A DNA stretch of 5,763 nucleotides from Bacillota bacterium. GTDB lineage: Bacteria; Bacillota; Clostridia; Acetivibrionales; DTU013. A program made the position numbers and the translations under genes. The stretch covers positions 1-5,763 of the forward strand of contig JAEZJL010000089.1 of assembly GCA_023415815.1 (NCBI GenBank). Reading direction: 5' to 3'. Each line of letters starts with the position of its first letter. The stretch's first letter is position 1. The notes beneath the pieces were generated by a model, which had not been told where the DNA came from, searched no databases, and saw nothing but the letters and a program-made list of their open reading frames with translations. This document shows, in pieces, positions 1 to 4,583 of this stretch.

Positions 1-203
1 ACTCCGATGCTTTTAACGCTTTTTATATCGATGTTTTCATCCGCCAGCACCTGCTTTATGAGCTGTGATATCTCCGTGAAAATGTCCTCATAACAGCAGT
101 CCATCGTAGGCATTGTTTCTTTCCGCAGCAGCTTGCCGTATTTGTCCACGACGCCCACGACTATATTCCTGACCCCAAGCTCAAGGCCTATAACATATTT
201 CAT
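1..203 (-). CDS. ROK-family protein (sugar-kinase-like), N-terminal part only
   Basis: The first 67 residues of a protein of the ROK family (glucokinases, N-acetylhexosamine kinases and related repressors); the rest lies beyond the left edge. The start MKYVIGLELGVRNIVVGVVD followed by KYGKLL has the ROK actin-like ATPase beta-hairpin, normally written GxDxGGTxxxxGxxD. Here the phosphate-binding loop reads ELGVR instead of DxGGT, so the acidic residue is Glu and the second Gly and the Thr are replaced. A helix (YEDIFTEISQLIKQVL) and the start of the next strand (VKSIGV) follow in the usual order. There is no N-terminal helix-turn-helix, so it is not a full-length NagC/XylR-type repressor. ATG at 201-203 is preceded by a GGGGG ribosome binding site. 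It has its own promoter (263-292), so it starts a separate transcript. Whether it is an active sugar kinase cannot be told from this fragment. Confidence 0.8.
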   Translation of the reverse strand, partial: MKYVIGLELGVRNIVVGVVDKYGKLLRKETMPTMDCCYEDIFTEISQLIKQVLADENIDIKSVKSIG

Positions 204-262
204 TGCTTTTTTCCCCCATTAACCGACCATTCTAAATAAATAATGAAATAACAATACTGTCT

Positions 263-292
263 ATATTAAGGCCATAAATCCTGAGTTGTCAA
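263..292 (-). promoter_or_regulatory. Sigma-A-type promoter of the ROK-family gene
   Basis: On the minus strand, TTGACA (287-292, a perfect -35 consensus) is followed after 18 bases by TAATAT (263-268, four of six matches to TATAAT). Transcription would start near 256, giving a leader of about 50 bases before the ATG at 203. It lies between the stop of the AI-2E-type gene (313) and the ROK gene, so the ROK gene can be transcribed independently. An imperfect dyad (253-267) overlaps the -10 and presumed start, but it is too weak to call an operator. Confidence 0.6.
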
Positions 293-312
293 GCTTCAAA
301 ATACAAATTCCG

Positions 313-1359
313 TCATTTTTTCTCTGTTTTTTCGAAATTATTTATTTCCAGTAAATCCAGTATGAATATAAAAATGGGAATGCCTATGATCAAGCCCCAT
401 ATTCCCATGAGCTGCTCCGATATAATCAGCACGAGAAACGTAAAAAATACTGGCAGATGCGTCTTGATCGACATGAGCTTCGGATTCAGCAGATAGGCTT
501 CCAGAGCATGTATCACCAATATCATTACAATCACATACAGGACCTGCGTAACGCCGCCCATCCTGAAGGCAATAATCGACAGCGGCACTAGGGAAATCGC
601 CACTCCGGCGACAGGTATAAGGCTCAGAAGGAATATCATCAGGCCCAGTCCGAGCAGCTGGCGGAAGCCGAGTATCCAGAGGCCGATGATGGACAAAACA
701 CTGTTGCACAGCGCAATCAATATCTGAGCCTGTATGACCTTTCCGAAGGAATTCAGCAGCCTGTTGCCGAAGTACTGGAGTTCATTGAAAAAGCCTGCAA
801 TTTTACTGTCCTTCATTGAAGAAACAAAGCGTACCACCCTGTCCTTCTCAAGGATAAAGAAAAGGCTTAATATCAGCGAAAGCAGTATGTTAAGCCCGAG
901 CTCGCCGACGTTTCCGACGAGCTTGAGCAAATAGCTCGATTTGTTTTCCAGGTATGTCCCGATGTCTATCCCCTGCAGCAAGCCGGTGAGATAATCGAGG
1001 ATGGGATCGTTGTATACCTTGCCCTTCAGATTCGCAAGCATTTCAATAATATCATTCAGAATGCTAACGATCTGGTGTATGGCGAGCGGAATATACCTGT
1101 ATATCCCAAGGATAATCAAGCCGATGAGTATGATATACATAAAAAGCGTAACAATGACCTTGCTGATTTTAACGATGAATATGCGTTCGATGATCCTGTG
1201 CAGAAACTTCTGAGCGCTGTACAAAAGATAGGTGAACAGGAATGTCAGCAAAAAAAGGTTCATCATGCCTCTCATGAGGTAAAGAAAGAGACATACCAGG
1301 GCAAGCGTGAGTATCCTTTTTACAATCGGTTTTCGTAGAATTTCGGCCAAATATTCCAT
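313..1359 (-). CDS. AI-2E family transporter (PerM/UPF0118-type membrane protein)
   Basis: A 348-residue polytopic membrane protein of the AI-2E/PerM family, of about normal length. Members include a quorum-signal exporter and Na+/H+ antiporters, but most are unassigned, so the substrate is not known. Hydrophobic segments lie at about 16-48 (two), 66-86, 152-171, 208-230, 238-265, 270-290 and 303-334. Family landmarks are visible: ILEKDR after the central membrane segment (169-174), LIPVAGVAI (247-255) in the conserved LPxxG loop, NPKLM (292-296) and the C-terminal GIWGLIIGIPIF (319-330). The soluble stretch between about 90 and 150 is the usual variable region. The C-terminus is short and charged (EKTEKK). 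ATG at 1357-1359 is preceded by AGGAGA about nine bases upstream. It lies 81 bases downstream of murD on the same strand and could be read from the murD promoter. No clear terminator follows it before the ROK promoter. Confidence 0.9.
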   Translation of the reverse strand: MEYLAEILRKPIVKRILTLALVCLFLYLMRGMMNLFLLTFLFTYLLYSAQKFLHRIIERIFIVKISKVIVTLFMYIILIGLIILGIYRYIPLAIHQIVSILNDIIEMLANLKGKVYNDPILDYLTGLLQGIDIGTYLENKSSYLLKLVGNVGELGLNILLSLILSLFFILEKDRVVRFVSSMKDSKIAGFFNELQYFGNRLLNSFGKVIQAQILIALCNSVLSIIGLWILGFRQLLGLGLMIFLLSLIPVAGVAISLVPLSIIAFRMGGVTQVLYVIVMILVIHALEAYLLNPKLMSIKTHLPVFFTFLVLIISEQLMGIWGLIIGIPIFIFILDLLEINNFEKTEKK

Positions 1360-1410
1360 AAACAGGTTTCTCCTGCTTTCTTGTAAAATTGTTATATATA
1401 CAGCTTACGG

Positions 1411-1430
1411 CAGACTGTGCATATAGTCTG
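1411..1430 (-). other. Hairpin between murD and the AI-2E-type gene
   Basis: A perfect 6-bp inverted repeat, CAGACT and AGTCTG, with an 8-base loop. It begins 11 bases after the murD stop codon (1441). No T-tract follows it in the direction of murD transcription (the next bases are CGTAAGCTG), so it is not a standard intrinsic terminator. It may be an mRNA-stabilising or partial attenuating structure, or chance. A TATATATAAC stretch follows, but no convincing -35 goes with it. Confidence 0.3.
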
Positions 1431-1440
1431 TTTCACTATA

Positions 1441-2841
1441 TCAGAACTTAAGTCCGTTTACAATGCTTTTAAACGCATTGCCGCGCTCTTCAAAATTCTT
1501 GAACATATCAAAGCTGGCGCTTGCGGGCGAAAGCAATACGACATCTCCCGCCGAGGCGTACCCAAAGGCCTTTGCCACCGCCTCCTCCAGCGCTGCGCAG
1601 TTCGTTACCGGGATATCCGCGCCCTTTCCCGTCCTCGCGATCTCATCCCGGAACGCCTTCTCTATCAGCGGAGCAGTCTGACCGAGCAGGACGAGGGCCT
1701 TTACCCGGTCGGCAATGGTTTCGCCCATGTCGTTGTATGGAATGTGCTTGTCGTAGCCTCCTGCGATAAGTATGACCTTTTGCTTGAAGGCCCTTATGCT
1801 TGCGATGGTACGGGTAGGACTGCTGCCTATGGAGTCGTTGTAGAAGCTCACTCCCCCGATCTCTCTTATAAACTCGTTCCTGTGTTCGACCCCTCTGAAG
1901 GACGATGCAGTCCTCTCCACGGCTCCCGGCTTGACAAAGCCGATAACTGCGGCGACCGCCGCAAGATAGTTTTCAATGTTGTGCTCTCCCGGAAGAAGTA
2001 TGCTTTCCACGCTTGTAACAGGAAGCCTTGCGCCGTCCGCCCTGTATACCAGCATTCCGTCCTCGACGGTCATACCCTCCGCAAGCTGCCGTGTCCTGCT
2101 GAAATATACCACCTTTCCTGCCGCTTCCGCGCCAAAGCTCCTTGCAATTTCATTGTCATAGTTTAACACCAAGGTGTCTTGGGGATGCTGGAATCTGAAG
2201 ATATTCTTTTTGGCGTCTATGTATTCCTCCATCGAACGGTGCACGTCCAGATGATTTGGGGACATATTGGTGACTACCGCGGTATGGAGCCTGTTTTTCA
2301 TGGTATGGAGCTGAAAGCTGCTGAGCTCCAATACGACCATATCGGTCTCCCTGATTTCATCGAGCCGGTCCAGCAGCGGCATGCCTATATTGCCTCCGAG
2401 CCAGCAATTGTAGCCCTCCTCCGTAAGCATTTTATAGATCAGGGTGGTGGTGGTGGTCTTGCCGTCGCTGCCAGTTACTGCTATTATCTTTGCCGGACAA
2501 AGCTCGCAGAAGACTTCCATCTCGGATGTTATGACGGCTCCTCTTTCCTTCTCCGCTACCAGCTCGGGAATGTCAAACCTGACGAGAGGTGTCTTGAAAA
2601 TCACATCAAAGCCTTTCAGCCTCCCGAGGTAGTCCTTTCCCAGGCTGAATTCCACATCAAGCCCTTCGAGGGCCTCCAGCGCCTTTCCCAGCTCATCCGG
2701 GCCGGACCTGTCGAAGGCGGTTATGCAGGTGCCTGCCGCTGCAAGGTATTTGATCAGCGGCGTATTGCTTATCCCTATTCCCAGGACGGCAACCTTTTTT
2801 TGTGATATATCCTTTTTAAACTGCTCCAGCCTTGTATTCAC
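1441..2841 (-). CDS. murD: UDP-N-acetylmuramoylalanine--D-glutamate ligase
   Basis: MurD adds D-glutamate to UDP-MurNAc-L-Ala in the cytoplasmic stage of peptidoglycan synthesis, using ATP. The 466 residues show the three Mur-ligase domains: an N-terminal UDP-binding domain with GIGISN (21-26) and an acidic residue at D44; a central ATPase with P-loop VTGSDGKTTT (122-131), GGNIG (149-153), LELSSFQL (171-178), NHLDVH (196-201) and YIDAKKNIF (207-215), where K211 is the likely carbamylated lysine; and a C-terminal domain with GVEHRNEF (317-324), YNDSIGSSP (334-342), GGYDKHIPY (361-369) and LSPASASFDMFKNFEERG (437-454). One departure is TPLVRFD (84-90), where the family usually has SPG or TPG. 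The start is GTG at 2839-2841, chosen because GGAGG lies 10 bases upstream. It stands outside any division and cell-wall cluster, with the AI-2E-type gene downstream and a divergent tRNA-Leu upstream. Confidence 0.97.
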   Translation of the reverse strand: MNTRLEQFKKDISQKKVAVLGIGISNTPLIKYLAAAGTCITAFDRSGPDELGKALEALEGLDVEFSLGKDYLGRLKGFDVIFKTPLVRFDIPELVAEKERGAVITSEMEVFCELCPAKIIAVTGSDGKTTTTTLIYKMLTEEGYNCWLGGNIGMPLLDRLDEIRETDMVVLELSSFQLHTMKNRLHTAVVTNMSPNHLDVHRSMEEYIDAKKNIFRFQHPQDTLVLNYDNEIARSFGAEAAGKVVYFSRTRQLAEGMTVEDGMLVYRADGARLPVTSVESILLPGEHNIENYLAAVAAVIGFVKPGAVERTASSFRGVEHRNEFIREIGGVSFYNDSIGSSPTRTIASIRAFKQKVILIAGGYDKHIPYNDMGETIADRVKALVLLGQTAPLIEKAFRDEIARTGKGADIPVTNCAALEEAVAKAFGYASAGDVVLLSPASASFDMFKNFEERGNAFKSIVNGLKF

Positions 2842-2897
2842 TCTTATAAATCCTCCATACCAATGCTTTTTTTATTTAGAATCATACAAATTACCAC

Positions 2898-2926
2898 TTG
2901 CAATTATACATCATTTCTAGTACAAT
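2898..2926 (+). promoter_or_regulatory. Promoter of tRNA-Leu
   Basis: TTGCAA (2898-2903), a 17-base spacer and TACAAT (2921-2926, five of six matches) lie just upstream of the tRNA. Transcription would begin near 2933, leaving a 5' leader of about 11 bases for RNase P to remove. The spacing and position fit a stable-RNA promoter well. Confidence 0.65.
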
Positions 2927-2931
2927 AGGAA
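2903..2931 (-). promoter_or_regulatory. Probable murD promoter
   Basis: On the minus strand, a perfect TATAAT (2903-2908) is preceded after 17 bases by TTCCTA (2926-2931, a weak -35 with three of six matches). It would give a leader of about 55 bases before the GTG. Its elements interlock with the tRNA-Leu promoter on the opposite strand: the murD -10 abuts the tRNA -35 and lies in its spacer, sharing base 2903. Confidence 0.5.
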
Positions 2932-2943
2932 TGCGTTTGATGA

Positions 2944-3030
2944 GCGGGAATGGCGGAATTGGCAGACGCGCTAGATTCAGGTTCTAGAGCTCGCAAGGGT
3001 GTGCAGGTTCAAGTCCTGTTTCCCGCACCA
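2944..3030 (+). tRNA. tRNA-Leu, anticodon CAG
   Basis: An 87-base class II tRNA that decodes CTG. The acceptor stem pairs GCGGGAA (2944-2950) with TTCCCGC (3020-3026), followed by A and an encoded CCA (3028-3030). The anticodon arm pairs CTAGA (2971-2975) with TCTAG (2983-2987) around the 7-base loop TTCAGGT, giving anticodon CAG at 2978-2980. A long variable arm (from about 2988 to 3003) marks it as the Leu/Ser/Tyr class, and the T-arm carries GGTTCAAGTCC. It is a single tRNA gene with its own promoter and terminator, divergent from murD. A recombinase-like reading frame runs into its 3' end on the opposite strand. Confidence 0.97.
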
Positions 3031-3044
3031 TATTTTCTAGATTT

Positions 3045-3080
3045 AGAGAGAATTACAATTATTGTAATCTCTCTTTTTCT
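3045..3080 (+). terminator. Rho-independent terminator of tRNA-Leu
   Basis: AGAGAG and ATTACAA pair with TTGTAAT and CTCTCT, with one bulged A, around a 3-base loop (3059-3061). The 13-bp stem is followed by a T-tract (3074-3078 and TCT). It lies 14 bases after the encoded CCA and so ends the tRNA transcript. Confidence 0.85.
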
Positions 3081-3100
3081 ATCTTTTATTAACATATTAC

Positions 3101-3134
3101 TAACATTGGTGTCATTATTAACATTTTCGTCATT
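3101..3134. repeat. Two direct repeats of 16 bases, 18-base period
   Basis: TAACATT-GGT-GTCATT (3101-3116) and TAACATT-TTC-GTCATT (3119-3134) are identical except for the three central bases. The 18-base period equals six codons. On the minus strand the repeats encode the similar peptides NDENVN and NDTNVS within the possible recombinase tail. A further, less regular TTAACAT lies at 3089-3095. Confidence 0.5.
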
Positions 3135-3271
3135 TTCTAACCCTTTAAACATACCATTGATTTTACTTCAGCATTCTTTTTTATTTCTATATCAACATGA
3201 ATTCCTTAAAACCCTTTATATATATGGCTATAAGGCGTTTAGAATCTTGATTAAAAAGTGCTTTATACTTA

Positions 3272-3300
3272 TTTTGCTATCATGAAACATATGTTATACT
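3272..3300 (+). promoter_or_regulatory. Probable extended -10 promoter of the coiled-coil gene
   Basis: TATACT (3295-3300) is preceded by TG at 3292-3293, which makes an extended -10 (TGnTATACT). The -35 is weak: TTTTGC (3272-3277) at 17 bases, or TTGCTA (3274-3279) at 15. Start of transcription near 3307 would leave a leader of about 40 bases before the ATG at 3348. Confidence 0.45.
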
Positions 3301-3347
3301 GTTTATACGTAAGGCAAGCAATATTGGATTTTAGTGGAGGTATGGGA

Positions 3348-3641
3348 ATGGAAGAATTATTGAAAGAAGTTTTAAATAAGCTTAACAAACTGGATGGAAT
3401 TGAAAATCAATTAGCAACATTAACTGAAAAGCAGGAAGAAACAAATCAAAGATTAACCAAGATGGAAATATCAATTGAAAATAATACAAATATAAAAGTT
3501 CAAGCATTGTTTGAGGATAGGGACATAGTGCATAGTAAGCTGGATAAGTTAATTGATACAGTTGCAGAGGTAAAAGAGGATATAACTTCCAATAGCTTAA
3601 AAATCCAAATTGTAGATAATAAAGTCAGAGCTATCAAATAA
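3348..3641 (+). CDS. Small coiled-coil protein of unknown function
   Basis: A 97-residue acidic/lysine-rich protein with no membrane segment, signal peptide, cysteine or enzyme motif. Residues 1-45 (LLKEVLNKLNKLDGIENQL and on) and 62-95 carry heptad-like spacing of Leu, Ile and Val, predicting two helices that could form a coiled-coil hairpin or oligomer. They are separated by a less regular stretch, NNTNIKVQALFEDRDI (45-60). I associate this layout with small orphan proteins seen in clostridial genomes, but I know of no assigned role. The ATG at 3348 is preferred because GGAGG (3336-3340) sits seven bases upstream; an in-frame ATG at 3342 is too close to it. A longer frame from 3258 would add an unconvincing N-terminus across the promoter. 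Its codons are much richer in A/T than those of murD or dinB, suggesting a different history. It is convergent with the glycosylase-like gene. Confidence 0.8.
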   Translation: MEELLKEVLNKLNKLDGIENQLATLTEKQEETNQRLTKMEISIENNTNIKVQALFEDRDIVHSKLDKLIDTVAEVKEDITSNSLKIQIVDNKVRAIK

Positions 3642-3702
3642 GATAGTTAACAGTCGAATTATTGTGAAATTTTCTTCTTAAATCAACCGTATGAACAGCA
3701 GG

Positions 3703-4530
3703 TCAAAGCCTCTGGCAGCTTCCGCAGTAATAAATGCTTCCGCCCAGATAGTTTTCCTTTATGATTGTCTGTCCGCAGACAGCGCAGGGCTTTCCAGCAG
3801 TATTTTTGCTAAACTTCGTCACATAGCCTCCCGGGCAGCCGAAAAAATCCTTTTCGGTATCCCTTCCGCCTTTGAAGGTCATTTCCGCGAGAGTTGCTTT
3901 TAATGTGTCGTACAGAAAATCCCTTTCATCCCCGGAAAGTGAAGCGATCTTCCTTTTAGGATGGATCCTCGTATTGAAAAAAATGTCCTGAAGTACGCCG
4001 TTGCCCAGGCCCGGCACTCTCTGCTCGGTGGCAAGGAACGCCTTTGCGGTCATTTTTTCCACGCCCGGCGACGAAAGCATAGCTTCCCAATACGCCTTAT
4101 CGAATTTTTCGGAAAGGGGCGACGGCTTTTCTTTTGCGATGGCGTAATACGGGTTGTCGAATTCTCCCTCCCTGAAGCACCAGAGACCGCCGTACATCTG
4201 TACGCTGCCGCTCATTGCCGACTCATCCTCGAATTCCACCAGGAGCTGGTGCTTTTGAGGCCTCTGCTCGCCCGCCCCGTGATATCTGAGGTTTACGCCC
4301 TCTCCAAGGAGCATGACCGCGTCGCCGGCGCGTATCTCCACCATGCTTCCGAAGGCCGAGGCTTTACCGGGTACCTTGCCTGAGAGCAGCTCGTGGTATT
4401 TCTGCGGGTCCTTGTAAAACCAGGCGAATTTATGGGGGGTTGACGCAGCCGTCACGTTCGTAATCCTTTTACCGCATACGGTTTTATTTATCTGTCCTCC
4501 GATATTAATAGCCTCGGGCAGCTCGATCAT
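3703..4530 (-). CDS. Fpg/Nei-like H2TH DNA glycosylase family protein, non-canonical active site
   Basis: A 275-residue protein with the full Fpg/endonuclease VIII layout: N-terminal beta-sandwich beginning MIELPEA; KHQLLVEFED (93-102); the helix-two-turn-helix AFLATEQRVPGLGNGVLQDI (164-183) followed by NTRIHPKRK (186-194); and a C-terminal zinc finger with C249, C252, C269 and C272. The family excises oxidised bases and nicks the abasic site. In typical members Pro2, exposed when Met is removed, is the nucleophile. Here residue 2 is Ile, which normally prevents Met removal; Glu3 is kept. The basic residue of the usual RGKxL hairpin and the zinc-finger Arg (here GGSIYYC) also appear absent. 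The fold is clear but the chemistry is not: it may use another amine, or be a lesion-binding protein. ATG at 4528-4530 has a strong GGAGGAG upstream. It lies 53 bases after dinB on the same strand, probably co-transcribed. Confidence 0.88.
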   Translation of the reverse strand: MIELPEAINIGGQINKTVCGKRITNVTAASTPHKFAWFYKDPQKYHELLSGKVPGKASAFGSMVEIRAGDAVMLLGEGVNLRYHGAGEQRPQKHQLLVEFEDESAMSGSVQMYGGLWCFREGEFDNPYYAIAKEKPSPLSEKFDKAYWEAMLSSPGVEKMTAKAFLATEQRVPGLGNGVLQDIFFNTRIHPKRKIASLSGDERDFLYDTLKATLAEMTFKGGRDTEKDFFGCPGGYVTKFSKNTAGKPCAVCGQTIIKENYLGGSIYYCGSCQRL

Positions 4531-4583
4531 TTAAACTCCTCCTTATCAGCGGGTATATACTCTGCATATAAAATCCTGAGCCT

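Larger units (their letters stand above)
3009..3199 (-). pseudogene. Possible decayed C-terminal tail of a tyrosine recombinase
   Basis: Read on the minus strand from 3199, the sequence gives HVDIEIKKNAEVKSMV, which resembles the segment just after the catalytic tyrosine region in phage integrases (pattern of the type HVdxexkkxAxxkl). The frame meets TAG at 3137-3139. A shift of one frame continues as KGLENDENVNN, then NDTNV, then polar residues, and stays open for about 43 codons through the tRNA terminator. It ends inside the tRNA 3' part as YGAGNRT and stop (3009-3011). Integrase genes often end beside or within the tRNA used as attachment site. No other integrase motifs are intact further upstream. 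The resemblance is by eye and short; it could be an accidental open frame in AT-rich DNA. Confidence 0.25.

Noticed and set aside
253..267. Imperfect dyad overlapping the -10 of the ROK promoter
   Set aside because: Only five of seven base pairs match in a very AT-rich stretch; too weak to call an operator.
1362..1374. Small hairpin (CAGG/CCTG) sequestering the ribosome binding site of the AI-2E-type gene
   Set aside because: A 4-bp stem is too short to argue for translational control.
1417..2166. Plus-strand open frame of 249 codons opposite murD
   Set aside because: It is antisense to a fully conserved murD, has no ribosome binding site and shows no recognisable domain; long antisense frames are common opposite GC-rich codons.
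2179..2805. Plus-strand open frame of 208 codons opposite murD
   Set aside because: Same reason: it mirrors murD codons and has no family features or start signals.
3213..3235. AT-rich hairpin (CCTTTATA with TATAAGG)
   Set aside because: The stem is short with a bulge and no T-tract or conserved loop; it is likely chance in AT-rich sequence.
2950..3285. Plus-strand open frame of 111 codons starting inside the tRNA
   Set aside because: It begins within tRNA-Leu, runs through the terminator and is a hydrophobic low-complexity translation of AT-rich DNA without a ribosome binding site.
3631..3646. Hairpin CTATC/GATAG across the stop codon of the coiled-coil gene as a terminator
   Set aside because: Only 5 bp, no T-tract, and it overlaps the coding end; no convincing terminator was found in the 61-base convergent gap 3642-3702.
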